Positions 15,028 to 22,468 of a stretch of 41,593 nt of DNA are shown here, piece by piece (within the stretch, counting starts at the first letter, position 1; each line of letters opens with the position of its first letter). The translations under genes and the position numbers were made by a program. This DNA is from a virus: IMG/VR virus record IMGVR_UViG_3300021964_000158, positions 1 to 41,593 of that record, one strand, 5' to 3'. The notes beneath the pieces are model-generated. The model worked only from the letters and a program-made list of their open reading frames with translations. It ran no database searches and had not been told where the DNA came from.

Positions 15028-16958
15028 TGCCTGTATTTTCGGTCCCATTCACATCTGTAAATCCCGCACAGGCTGAGCAATCGGATCCTTTTTATGCAGA
15101 CGGCGGACCGCCAACTGACGGTGAAGGACTACCTACACATTTTGCTCCTGTCTATAGTCTTGTTGAGGCAGGTATTGCAGGATATAGCTCCAATACAATA
15201 ACAAGTTGGTCGATTACTGCTGACTTTATTGTTGAAAGAGAAGAAGATAATGAAGAAGGTGTAACAGATACTTCAGAATATAATGTAGCAGCATTTGGTA
15301 TATCTGTCGATGGGAGTGCAACGCAATATTTAGTTAATAATGGCGATAGCGCTAACTTTTCTGTAGGTAATGGTGTCGTAAATATCGAACAAATTGATAG
15401 GCAACAAAATACAGCAGATGGATCTGCTTTTCAGAAGATTAGAATAACACCCGTATCAAGTCCTTTTAATAGCACCTGGTCATATTTGCAAAATTCAGCA
15501 TCTAATACAGCAGTAGAAGATACCGTAAGTTTATTTAGTAATTTCCCGGAAGCAAATACCTATGTTGGATTAACTGCATGGACAGAACCCAACCCAGACA
15601 CTTACAATGTTGAATATAGTTTTGAAATGCAATATGATGGTGTTGCTGAAACAATTAGTACCCTTTCAAATACTAATATTCTTGAGGCACCGGATCCAGA
15701 TCTTCTTGACTTTTTTGGCGATGGGATTGCAGCAAATGCTAATTCTTCTTCTTTTGCTATATTAGCACGTGGTTGGGACGCATCCGGCACCAGTAACGTA
15801 GGAGCTGTTTATTTTTATAACGATAGCGCCGAGCTTGTTGCTCAGTATACAGAAACAGAAGGAACATTTCCAACATCTCTTCGCATGGGTGGAGGTTTTA
15901 TCTTTTACGGATTACCGACATTTAATACTAATTCTGGATGCGTAAGGGTATTCGATTATAGTGGGAATCTATTAACTACTATAGAAAACCCAGATTTACC
16001 CGGTGTTAATGATAGATTTGGTGACAATATCACATTTGATGAAAATTCAAATTTATTACTTATAGCTAGTAGTGGTGATGATGATGGCGGTACTAACTTT
16101 GGATCTGTTTATGTATTTGAATACGATACAAATACAGTGAGCACATTTAATCAACTATTTAAAATAAATGCTCCTAATAGCAAAAGATATTGGGGATGGA
16201 ATCCAGGAGCTGATCCAATGGCCGTTGGAAGTGGAAGAATTGTTATAGGTCAACCTCGACATGATGTTGCTTTTGGTCCGAGTCGATCCGGTCAAGCGTT
16301 AGTTTATGACACGAATGGATCCTTGATAGCGACACTCCCACCTCCGAGCCCCTCTGGCACCGATTACCAATTTGGTTTATGCATAGCTATTGCAGGGAAC
16401 AAAATTTTTGTCGGTAGTAGAGGTAATGGTACTGTTCCCTCACAAATTTTTGTATATGATTTAAATGGAAATCTTGATTTTACTATAAGCCATCCTCAAT
16501 CCGGATCTTTAAGTACTAGTGGTACACTCGAGTTTGGTGCATCATTTGTAATAGGAAATGAAAGACTTATCGTGGGACATCGAAACGATTTTATAAATTC
16601 CGGTGTTACTAGCGCAGGAGCTATCTTTGTATACGACTTAGATGGAAATCTTCTAAACACAATCACAGAAGATTATAACGGTCCAGGTGCAGGCGATGAG
16701 TTAGGCGAAAGGGTCGGAATAACCAGTAATAAAATTCTCGGGTACCTCCCACTACCTGATGGTCCAAGCGGAACAGAAAGGCCCGGTTTAGTAGCATTAT
16801 ATGATTATCAAGGTAATGATATTAACATTGGAACTGAAGAAACCGTAATTACCGATGATACCTTCGTCAAAACTATAAATATCGAAAAGAACTATTATTT
16901 CCAGTATACACCATATATTTCAGCAGTACCTGCTGTTGTCGAACAAGGACAAAGATAA
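15027..16958 (+). CDS. Beta-propeller-like (FG-GAP-type) putative virion protein
   Basis: A 643-residue protein without signal peptide. The first 210 residues are beta-rich with low charge. Residues about 220-600 contain repeated blade-like units such as GAVYFYNDSAELV, GCVRVFDYSGNLL, GSVYVFEYDTN, GQALVYDTNGSLI, SQIFVYDLNGNL and GAIFVYDLDGNLL, each preceded by a 'GN-LIVG' strand. This spacing fits an FG-GAP/integrin-type propeller of about seven blades. The stop overlaps the PAAR gene (TAATG), so it is likely co-produced with the spike tip and may be a baseplate, fibre or receptor-binding component. That role is inferred from context. Confidence 0.75.
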   Translation: MPVFSVPFTSVNPAQAEQSDPFYADGGPPTDGEGLPTHFAPVYSLVEAGIAGYSSNTITSWSITADFIVEREEDNEEGVTDTSEYNVAAFGISVDGSATQYLVNNGDSANFSVGNGVVNIEQIDRQQNTADGSAFQKIRITPVSSPFNSTWSYLQNSASNTAVEDTVSLFSNFPEANTYVGLTAWTEPNPDTYNVEYSFEMQYDGVAETISTLSNTNILEAPDPDLLDFFGDGIAANANSSSFAILARGWDASGTSNVGAVYFYNDSAELVAQYTETEGTFPTSLRMGGGFIFYGLPTFNTNSGCVRVFDYSGNLLTTIENPDLPGVNDRFGDNITFDENSNLLLIASSGDDDGGTNFGSVYVFEYDTNTVSTFNQLFKINAPNSKRYWGWNPGADPMAVGSGRIVIGQPRHDVAFGPSRSGQALVYDTNGSLIATLPPPSPSGTDYQFGLCIAIAGNKIFVGSRGNGTVPSQIFVYDLNGNLDFTISHPQSGSLSTSGTLEFGASFVIGNERLIVGHRNDFINSGVTSAGAIFVYDLDGNLLNTITEDYNGPGAGDELGERVGITSNKILGYLPLPDGPSGTERPGLVALYDYQGNDINIGTEETVITDDTFVKTINIEKNYYFQYTPYISAVPAVVEQGQR

Positions 16959-17263
16959 TGCCCGCAGTAGCAAGATCAGCAAATAGAGATAGAATTCTTA
17001 CAGGGCATACATGTTCTGCAACAGCGTCTATCCAAGGCTCATTACAAGCATTTGCTAACATCGGAGGAATACCTATTGCTGTCCAAGGTGATGTAATAGG
17101 ACCTCATACAATCCTTGCCGGAAAGTTTTGTGTTCCACATTCCGCAGTTGTGAATACGGGATCTTTCTTTGTAAACATTGCAGGGATACCTGTAGCAAGA
17201 ATTGGTGATTCAGCAGATGCTGGATGTGTAATAAGTGGTTCATTTCAAGTTTGGGCTGGTTGA
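16958..17263 (+). CDS. PAAR-domain spike-tip protein (gp5.4-like)
   Basis: A 101-residue PAAR protein: MPAVAR start, ILTGHTCSATASIQGS, VQGDVIGPHTILAGKFCVPHSA and IPVARIGDSADAGCVISG. His and Cys residues in these loops are expected to bind the zinc/iron ion that stabilises the cone at the tip of the central tail spike, as in T4 gp5.4 and type VI secretion PAAR proteins. It is translationally coupled to the propeller protein. The following promoter overlaps its stop codon. Confidence 0.88.
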   Translation: MPAVARSANRDRILTGHTCSATASIQGSLQAFANIGGIPIAVQGDVIGPHTILAGKFCVPHSAVVNTGSFFVNIAGIPVARIGDSADAGCVISGSFQVWAG

Positions 17264-17288
17264 CATCCGCACAAAAATGTGCAATAAT
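17260..17288 (+). promoter_or_regulatory. Sigma70-like promoter
   Basis: GGTTGACA with -35 at 17260-17265, 17-bp spacer, AATAAT at 17283-17288. The spacer carries the dyad GCACA-AAAA-TGTGC. It overlaps the PAAR stop and drives the nuclease gene. Confidence 0.72.
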
Positions 17289-17317
17289 ACAAGATAATCC
17301 GCAGAAAAGTGTAAATT

Positions 17318-17986
17318 ATGTTTAATCATATAGTAATGGAGCATGTGCTTCCAGAGTTAGATTCGGTTACGACCGAGAAAGGTAGAACCTATGTCACCCC
17401 ACAGGGCAAGAAGTATCCTTCTATCACCACAGTCCTTGGCGAACTCTCGAAGGAGGGTATTAAGCAATGGCGTAAAAAGGTCGGAGAAGCAGAAGCCAAC
17501 AGAATCTCAGGTCAAGCCTCTGTTCGTGGAACAGCAGTACATAAACTCGCAGAAGATTACCTAAATAATGATCCAGATTGGGACAAGGGTGCAATGCCTG
17601 CTAACCTGTTTTCTTTTAATCAAATCAAACCTATTCTTGATGAAAGAGTAAATAATATCTGGCAACAGGAAGTGCCTCTTTATTCTGATAAGTTAGAAAT
17701 AGCAGGTCGTGTTGACTGTATTGCAGAGCTTGATGGAGTCCTAACAATTATTGACTTCAAAACAGCAAGAAAGCCTAAGAAGAAAGAATGGATTGAGAAT
17801 TACTTTATGCAAGGTTCTTTCTATGCAGCAGCATTCTATGAGCAAACCGGAGTTGCTATCAAGCAGACAGGTATCTTAATCGCTGTTGACGATAACGAAC
17901 CTCAACTATTCGTTGAGCCTACCTTTAATTACCTCCCCAAGCTGATAGAAGCACGAAAAAATTACAAAAATATTTACGGTTTTTAA
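17318..17986 (+). CDS. PD-(D/E)XK nuclease, RecB-like
   Basis: A 222-residue nuclease-like protein. VRGTAVHKLAEDYL near residue 70 is the helix-1 His motif. RVDCIAELDGVLTIIDFKTARKPK near residue 130-152 supplies the Asp and the D-x-K active-site residues, and YFMQGSFYAAAFYEQTG is the QxxxY motif typical of RecB/Cas4-type PD-(D/E)XK enzymes. Phage homologues act as exonucleases in recombination or DNA processing. There is no Cys cluster for an iron-sulphur centre, so it is not Cas4-like in that respect. The start at 17318 has a weak ribosome site; ATG 17336 is an alternative. Confidence 0.85.
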   Translation: MFNHIVMEHVLPELDSVTTEKGRTYVTPQGKKYPSITTVLGELSKEGIKQWRKKVGEAEANRISGQASVRGTAVHKLAEDYLNNDPDWDKGAMPANLFSFNQIKPILDERVNNIWQQEVPLYSDKLEIAGRVDCIAELDGVLTIIDFKTARKPKKKEWIENYFMQGSFYAAAFYEQTGVAIKQTGILIAVDDNEPQLFVEPTFNYLPKLIEARKNYKNIYGF

Positions 17987-17996
17987 TAAAAAACGG

Positions 17997-18025
17997 TTGA
18001 CATCTGGTTAAAGATGTATTATATT
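17997..18025 (+). promoter_or_regulatory. Sigma70-like promoter
   Basis: AAACGGTTGACA with -35 at 17997-18002, 17-bp spacer, TATATT at 18020-18025. The spacer holds a 6-bp dyad ACATCT/AGATGT. Confidence 0.78.
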
Positions 18026-18054
18026 ATATACTGATTGTTGAAAGGAACTAGATT

Positions 18055-18234
18055 ATGTGGATCGCAAAACCTAAAATTGCTAACAGCATTGGTCAAAAAG
18101 AATTTGCGGATGTGAAAGCAGCCGTTAAATATCTCGAGGAATACACCGGCTTCGAGATGGGTAAAGAAAAAGACCCAAAATCAGGTGTGGTAACTTACGA
18201 CTGGGAACTTGTGGGTAAGTTGTACCAGAAGTAA
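18055..18234 (+). CDS. 59-residue conserved hypothetical
   Basis: Short frame MWIAKPKIANSIGQKEFADV... with an AAAGGAAC ribosome site, placed correctly downstream of a strong promoter. It contains a helix (FADVKAAVKYLEEYTGFEM) and a C-terminal strand with Trp/Tyr. No family recognised. Confidence 0.65.
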   Translation: MWIAKPKIANSIGQKEFADVKAAVKYLEEYTGFEMGKEKDPKSGVVTYDWELVGKLYQK

Positions 18235-18261
18235 ATAATGTAAAACTATGAAGGAGTTAAT

Positions 18262-18540
18262 ATGACTTTTAATTTGAATGTGGTGCCTGAAACTAAGCAG
18301 GCAAAAGTATTGGCAGGTCTGCAGGACAACACTGCAAAAGGTCTGACTGGTAAGCAAATCGAAGCACGGTTTGGCGTTGGTAATGCTCGTGCTATGGTAT
18401 CTTCACTACGTATGAAGGGTTTCCCAATCTATGCTAATGAGCATAAAGACACTAAAGGTCGAGTCAAGACTTTCTATCGTCTTGGTACTCCAAGCCGTAA
18501 GGTTATCGCTGCTGGCTATCGTGCCCTTGCCAGTGCATAA
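18262..18540 (+). CDS. Winged-helix/HTH DNA-binding protein
   Basis: A 92-residue basic protein. KGLTGKQIEARFGVGNARAMVSSLRMKGFPIYANEHKD reads as a helix-turn-helix followed by a wing, and the tail RKVIAAGYRALASA is helical. It probably binds DNA and may regulate phage transcription. It sits in a two-gene unit from the 17997 promoter and ends at a strong terminator. AAGGAG precedes the ATG. Confidence 0.75.
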   Translation: MTFNLNVVPETKQAKVLAGLQDNTAKGLTGKQIEARFGVGNARAMVSSLRMKGFPIYANEHKDTKGRVKTFYRLGTPSRKVIAAGYRALASA

Positions 18541-18568
18541 TTAGAAACCTTCGTTTCTCTTTGTTCTT

Positions 18569-18600
18569 TGGGGTGGCGCAATGTCACCCCATTTTTTTTG
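18569..18600 (+). terminator. Strong intrinsic terminator
   Basis: TGGGGTG/CACCCCA 7-bp stem with 9-nt loop and a run of eight T, with a second T-run just after. Confidence 0.92.
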
Positions 18601-18620
18601 TTTTTTTTTAAAAAAACCGG

Positions 18621-18648
18621 TTGACACAATTTCCAGTTGTGTTATTAT
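18621..18648 (+). promoter_or_regulatory. Sigma70-like promoter
   Basis: AAACCGGTTGACA with -35 at 18621-18626 and TATTAT at 18643-18648 (16-bp spacer). The spacer carries a 6-bp dyad ACACAA/TTGTGT (18624-18629 with 18637-18642). The leader again contains TTGATTGATG. Confidence 0.8.
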
Positions 18649-18680
18649 ATGTATGTTGATTGATGAAACGGAGAAAAGAA

Positions 18681-19028
18681 ATGGCTTATATTTCACAAGA
18701 CGAGAAGAAACAACTTGCCCCTGCTATCAAGAAAGTTCTTGCTAAGTACGGTGTCAAAGGTACCATCGGTATCAACAACTATTCTTCACTTGTTGTTCGT
18801 TTGAAAAGCGGTCCTTTTGACTTTTCAGATTCCTATTCAATTAATCCTTACCACCCTCACTTCTACGCTGCCGTTGGTGCCGAGAAGTTCGTAGAAGAAT
18901 TAGTTGCTGCTATGAAAGGTACCAAGTGGTACGACAATTCAGATGCAATGACTGATTACTTCAATACTGCCTATTACATCAATATCGAGTTAGGCACTGG
19001 TGGTAACCAATATGAGGTAGTAGCTTAA
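18681..19028 (+). CDS. LPD29-like conserved phage protein
   Basis: A 115-residue protein from ATG 18681 (GGAGAAAAG upstream). It has LAPAIKKVLAKYGVKGTIGINNYSSLVVRLKSGPFDF and DAMTDYFNTAYYINIELG, the blocks of a family seen in marine phages and related to the LPD29 domain of polyvalent proteins. Function unknown; it is the first gene of a strong early-type transcription unit. Confidence 0.72.
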   Translation: MAYISQDEKKQLAPAIKKVLAKYGVKGTIGINNYSSLVVRLKSGPFDFSDSYSINPYHPHFYAAVGAEKFVEELVAAMKGTKWYDNSDAMTDYFNTAYYINIELGTGGNQYEVVA

Positions 19029-19297
19029 TGGCTTTTGCACCACACTTCGAAATGTCTAAACTGATTGGACGCTTTGTCGAGAAAGATGTCGGAAACAGTT
19101 TCGAATACTCTCTAGATGAGGACTACACTTATGAGCATTATCCTCATAAGGTTTGGGTAACAAGCCCCATTCAAGGTATTGATAGCGGATTTCGCTATGC
19201 AAATGTCAAGAAAACCGTCTGCTATATTATGGTAGACGAAGATGAAAATGGCCCAGTGCTTGAGCGCTGGTTTTTGAAAAAGAATGTGGAGTATTAA
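19028..19297 (+). CDS. Conserved hypothetical
   Basis: An 89-residue soluble protein sharing a base with the preceding stop (TAATG). Acidic, rich in aromatic residues; no known family. The next gene starts immediately after its stop. Confidence 0.62.
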   Translation: MAFAPHFEMSKLIGRFVEKDVGNSFEYSLDEDYTYEHYPHKVWVTSPIQGIDSGFRYANVKKTVCYIMVDEDENGPVLERWFLKKNVEY

Positions 19298-19507
19298 ATG
19301 GAAACTATTCCGGGTTGGGGCTGGTTGCTTGTTGCTTATATGGCAGGTACCTATATCGGATATTTTTGGGGGCGTGAGCGAGGCGCATTATATGCCGCTG
19401 AAGGCGCTTTAGATGCTTTGATTGCCGGAGGATTTATAAAGTCATCCACAGATGAGAATGGCGAAATTCAAATTCATAAATGGGATGAAGAAGTAGGTGG
19501 CAAATGA
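19298..19507 (+). CDS. Small membrane protein
   Basis: A 69-residue protein with one N-terminal transmembrane helix (WGWLLVAYMAGTYIGYFWG) followed by RERGALYAAEGALDALI and a soluble acidic tail. Overlaps the next gene by ATGA. I recall similar short phage membrane proteins; role unknown. Confidence 0.68.
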   Translation: METIPGWGWLLVAYMAGTYIGYFWGRERGALYAAEGALDALIAGGFIKSSTDENGEIQIHKWDEEVGGK

Positions 19508-19890
19508 ATGAAGAACAAACTAAAGAAGAATATATAGAACAGCGCACTATGAGCAAGGCCGCAAGTCTTGCTATGGAACTGTCTAAGGAAAAGAAGCGTC
19601 TTCAAACTGAACTAGAAGAACTCCAGCACGAATTTGAAATTGTAAGACCTAGTACTCCAACAGGAGGCCCAGATTGGTATCTAAAGTGGGTGGGTGTGCT
19701 ATTCGCTGTAGGAGGTATCTTTATGCAGAGTGCAGGCTTTACACTGTATGGACAGGTTTGTTATCTGTTAGGAGCAACCAGTTGGACTGTAGTAGGTGTT
19801 TACTGGAACGACAAAGCAGTTATGCTAGGTTCAGTTATTCCCGCAACAGCAACAGCGTTGGCAATCGCACAAAAAGTCTTTGGAGGCTAA
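19504..19890 (+). CDS. Membrane protein with N-terminal coiled coil
   Basis: A 128-residue protein. Residues 1-50 are a charged helix with heptads (LSKEKKRLQTELEELQHEFE). Three hydrophobic stretches follow (WVGVLFAVGGIFMQSAGF, YGQVCYLLGATSWTVVGVYW and MLGSVIPATATALAIAQ). The arrangement suggests an inner-membrane protein with a cytoplasmic coiled coil. It could be holin-like, but the three hydrophobic stretches are not diagnostic. Confidence 0.68.
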   Translation: MNEEQTKEEYIEQRTMSKAASLAMELSKEKKRLQTELEELQHEFEIVRPSTPTGGPDWYLKWVGVLFAVGGIFMQSAGFTLYGQVCYLLGATSWTVVGVYWNDKAVMLGSVIPATATALAIAQKVFGG

Positions 19891-19891
19891 G

Positions 19892-20026
19892 ATGAGAATT
19901 TTGTTCGGAATGGTTATGGGATTTTTAATTGCAGTGCATATTCCAAAAACGGTTGACATCTACCAAGATTCTGGGATACAATCAAAAGTAGTAGAATTTT
20001 TCACAGGGGTATATGATGAGTTTTAG
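19892..20026 (+). CDS. 44-residue protein with an internal promoter
   Basis: Short frame MRILFGMVMGFLIAVHIPK... with a hydrophobic N-terminal segment and GGAGG ribosome site in the upstream gene. The promoter at 19953 lies entirely inside it. It overlaps the next gene. Coding status is supported by the ribosome site but is uncertain. Confidence 0.45.
   Translation: MRILFGMVMGFLIAVHIPKTVDIYQDSGIQSKVVEFFTGVYDEF
19953..19982 (+). promoter_or_regulatory. Sigma70-like promoter inside a small gene
   Basis: AAACGGTTGACA with -35 at 19953-19958 and TACAAT at 19977-19982 (18-bp spacer). The spacer contains ATCT-ACCA-AGAT. It would transcribe the 20013 gene onward, including the methyltransferase. 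Confidence 0.7.
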
Positions 20027-20195
20027 TTTTCCCCCAATTCATCAACCATACATTGATTTGTATTCACCTTTTCCTAAAGTTGAACCGGTTGAAAAACTTA
20101 GTAGACCCTATGATGAAAAAATAGAAACTGTTACACTATATGATAAAAAAGGTCAGATTAAGGAATATTATTATGAATATAAACGATATATATGA
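20013..20195 (+). CDS. 60-residue hypothetical
   Basis: Pro/Tyr-rich short protein with a CAGGGG site before tandem ATGATG codons. It follows the 19953 promoter at the right distance and overlaps both neighbours. No family. Confidence 0.52.
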   Translation: MMSFSFPPIHQPYIDLYSPFPKVEPVEKLSRPYDEKIETVTLYDKKGQIKEYYYEYKRYI

Positions 20196-20376
20196 TATCT
20201 ATAATGAGCTTGTAGAAATCAAAACAATGATGAATAGTTCAATTTTATGCGAAAAAACAAAAAACAAAATTGTCCAAAAGCGCATTGATACGCACCTTGT
20301 AAAATTGCGAGCAGAGTTAGATGAATTTGACCTATGGTGTGATGAAGAAGCTGAAAGGAGTTTGAATGGACTGTAA
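20173..20376 (+). CDS. 67-residue hypothetical, helical
   Basis: From ATG 20173 with AAGGA upstream, this is an acidic helical protein (IYDIYNELVEIKTMM... and RAELDEFDLWCDEEAE). It overlaps the previous gene by 23 bases and the methyltransferase by 11. Function unknown. Confidence 0.55.
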   Translation: MNINDIYDIYNELVEIKTMMNSSILCEKTKNKIVQKRIDTHLVKLRAELDEFDLWCDEEAERSLNGL

Positions 20377-20947
20377 ACAAACTCAAGATAAATTCTTATC
20401 TGTACTAAGCCCCAAATCTGTTATCCTTGATATAGGAGGTGGACGTCAAAGGACTCATGCCTCCTATTTTGAAAACCATGGGCATACAGTTAAAATAGTC
20501 GACTTCTTTTCAAACGCAGATTACGTAGGCAATTTCAATACTATTGATATACCTGAAAAATTTGATGCTGTTTGGTGTAGCCATTGTCTTGAGCATCAAC
20601 TTAACGTAAATATGTTTTTGAAGAAGATTGCTAGTGTGACCAAACCTGGTGGTGTTATTGCAGTAACTGTGCCGCCAAAGAAAGACCTAATAGTAGGTGG
20701 TCATTTGTCTCTTTGGAACGCAGGCCTTGTTTTGTATAACATGGTTCTTGCTGGCATAAACTGCCGAGACGCTCACATTAAATCATATGACTATAACATT
20801 AGTGTTATTGCATATAATAGATCATTTATTATGCCTTCCTTAGTATTTGATAGAGGCGATTTGGATACTCTAGCACCCTATATTCCTAGCTTTAAAAAGG
20901 AACCATATGGACATTTCGAAGGTGATATTAAGGAGTGGAACTGGTAA
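20366..20947 (+). CDS. Class I SAM-dependent methyltransferase
   Basis: A 193-residue Rossmann-fold methyltransferase. Motif I is SVILDIGGGRQRTH near residue 18, the motif II acidic residue is in VKIVDFF, and FDAVWCSHCLEHQLNVNMFLKKIASVTKPGGVIAVTVPP carries motifs IV-VI. The substrate is unknown. No DPPY/NPPF is present, so an N6-adenine or cytosine DNA methyltransferase is unlikely; a small-molecule, sugar or protein target fits better. The stop overlaps the next start (TAATG). Confidence 0.82.
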   Translation: MDCKQTQDKFLSVLSPKSVILDIGGGRQRTHASYFENHGHTVKIVDFFSNADYVGNFNTIDIPEKFDAVWCSHCLEHQLNVNMFLKKIASVTKPGGVIAVTVPPKKDLIVGGHLSLWNAGLVLYNMVLAGINCRDAHIKSYDYNISVIAYNRSFIMPSLVFDRGDLDTLAPYIPSFKKEPYGHFEGDIKEWNW

Positions 20948-21297
20948 TGCAGTTAATCTACACAACCTCTAAGAGTAAAAAGAAACCCAATCGTAAACCA
21001 GGGTGGCGTAAAGCAGAAGAAGATCATCGCCAATGGCTTATTAAGATGGGTGTTGATCCAGACGCAAAGCCTAAAAAGCGTGAGTTCGTCCCATATACTC
21101 AACCCAAACCCGCTAATTATCGAGAGACGCCTCATATTCCTAGTTTAGGTGATGGTGTGGGCGGATGGGCTCCAAAGAAAGAATCTATTAAGTATACCGG
21201 AACTCTTATCAAAGGTATTGCTACCATGCATAAAAGTAATGCCGTTCCGGTTATTAATGATGAGCAAGCAAAAGATATTAGCGCAATGGGTAAATGA
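20947..21297 (+). CDS. Widespread phage protein of unknown function
   Basis: A 116-residue protein with a basic N-terminal half (TTSKSKKKPNRKPGWRKAE), and a C-terminal block KKESIKYTGTLIKGIATMHKSNAVPV that I recall as near-invariant in many unrelated phages. The function has not been assigned to my knowledge. Its spacing to the methyltransferase shows co-translation. Confidence 0.75.
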   Translation: MQLIYTTSKSKKKPNRKPGWRKAEEDHRQWLIKMGVDPDAKPKKREFVPYTQPKPANYRETPHIPSLGDGVGGWAPKKESIKYTGTLIKGIATMHKSNAVPVINDEQAKDISAMGK

Positions 21298-21298
21298 T

Positions 21299-21799
21299 AT
21301 GAAGATTTATAAAGTAGAACCTGGGTATAAAAAATCTGTTGTCGAGCAAAACCATTACTGGAAAGAAATCGATGGAGTAAAGGTTTGGGTTACTTATGAG
21401 GAAGTTTGGCGTTGGGGTGAGTTCCTTATTCGTATTCCAGAAACTGATGAAGAATGGCAAGAGTATGCTGAATCGGTAGGTTACGAATCTATTGAAGAAG
21501 CCAAGGAAAACTATACATATCCTACAGATCTTCAAAACGGAATCGAACTAGAAGATTATGAATATGAGTTGCTATCAACCTGGGATGGTTGTGCCTCATA
21601 CTGGTCAGCAACTTGTCACCCTAAAGAAGCATTTGATGAAGATCAATTGCAAGAAATTGCTGATGAACTCGAAAGACAATACTTTGATGAATCTGTATAT
21701 CCAGATGAGATTGGTTGGAACGAATCCGGATGCGAGTATTGGATTCAAGGTGAATTTACATTAACGGAAGTAAAAGAGGGTGAGGAGTATGAACAGTGA
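21299..21799 (+). CDS. Acidic conserved hypothetical
   Basis: A 166-residue, very acidic protein, rich in Trp, Tyr and Glu (EEVWRWGEFLIRIPETDEEWQEYAE). The charge profile could mimic nucleic acid, but nothing specific supports an inhibitor role. The next gene starts at a GTG overlapping its stop. Confidence 0.62.
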   Translation: MKIYKVEPGYKKSVVEQNHYWKEIDGVKVWVTYEEVWRWGEFLIRIPETDEEWQEYAESVGYESIEEAKENYTYPTDLQNGIELEDYEYELLSTWDGCASYWSATCHPKEAFDEDQLQEIADELERQYFDESVYPDEIGWNESGCEYWIQGEFTLTEVKEGEEYEQ

Positions 21800-22374
21800 A
21801 TATTTTCGTATTAAATACTCATCCTGTCTATGCTGCTCAAGAGCAATGCGATAAACACATAGTTAAGATGGTGCTCGAAAGCGGTCAAATGCTTTCGACT
21901 GCTCATCGTATTCTTGATGGCGAATTATACTATGCCTTAACCGAAAAAGGTCGAAAGGTCAAACGGTATCGACTATCTGATGACCGAGAATCTGTATTGT
22001 ATAAGGCGGTGCACTTCAACCATCCTTGTACAGTGTGGACAATGGAAAACTCTGCCAACTATACATGGCACTATACTCACTTTCAAGCTCTTGCATATGA
22101 GTTCGAGTATCGATTTGAGAAACCGCATCAAACATGGCTTGATTTAAGAGACGCTTTACTCAATCCTCCCAATAATATTCCAATTACAGATAGGCTCACT
22201 AAGTTCAAACTCGCTATGGGTGCAGAGCCTCAATGTATCAATGAAGCAGATCCGGTGAGTTCTTATCAGAATTTTTATGTGACTAAGCAGAAAAGATTCG
22301 AGATGTCTTGGTCAAAAAGGCAAAAACCTACATGGTTCATTGAAAAAACTAATCGATTACTGGTAAACCATTGA
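21796..22374 (+). CDS. Conserved phage hypothetical (MNIFVL family), GTG start
   Basis: A 192-residue protein starting at GTG that overlaps the upstream TGA (GTGA). MNIFVLNTHPVYAAQEQCDKHIVKMVLESGQMLSTAHR, a central FNHPCTVWTMENSANYTWHYTHFQAL, and a C-terminal RQKPTWF are the hallmarks of a family found in many phages with no proven function. The conserved Cys/His/Asp/Lys cluster near the N-terminus looks like an active site. Confidence 0.75.
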   Translation: MNIFVLNTHPVYAAQEQCDKHIVKMVLESGQMLSTAHRILDGELYYALTEKGRKVKRYRLSDDRESVLYKAVHFNHPCTVWTMENSANYTWHYTHFQALAYEFEYRFEKPHQTWLDLRDALLNPPNNIPITDRLTKFKLAMGAEPQCINEADPVSSYQNFYVTKQKRFEMSWSKRQKPTWFIEKTNRLLVNH

Positions 22375-22415
22375 AAAATAATATAAAGAAAATTTAAAAA
22401 AATGCATTTTAGGTG

Positions 22416-22443
22416 TTGACATCTGTCTAAATATCACTATAAT
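22416..22443 (+). promoter_or_regulatory. Consensus sigma70-like promoter
   Basis: TTGACA at 22416-22421, 16-bp spacer and perfect TATAAT at 22438-22443. It drives the CobT-like gene; the leader has AAATTGATGAGG. Confidence 0.85.
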
Positions 22444-22468
22444 GAAAGTATAAATTGATGAGGTAGAT

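Noticed and set aside
17318-17986. Cas4 or CRISPR-associated nuclease
   Set aside because: It has the RecB-like PD-(D/E)XK core but no Cys cluster, and no CRISPR array or cas genes are present in the window.
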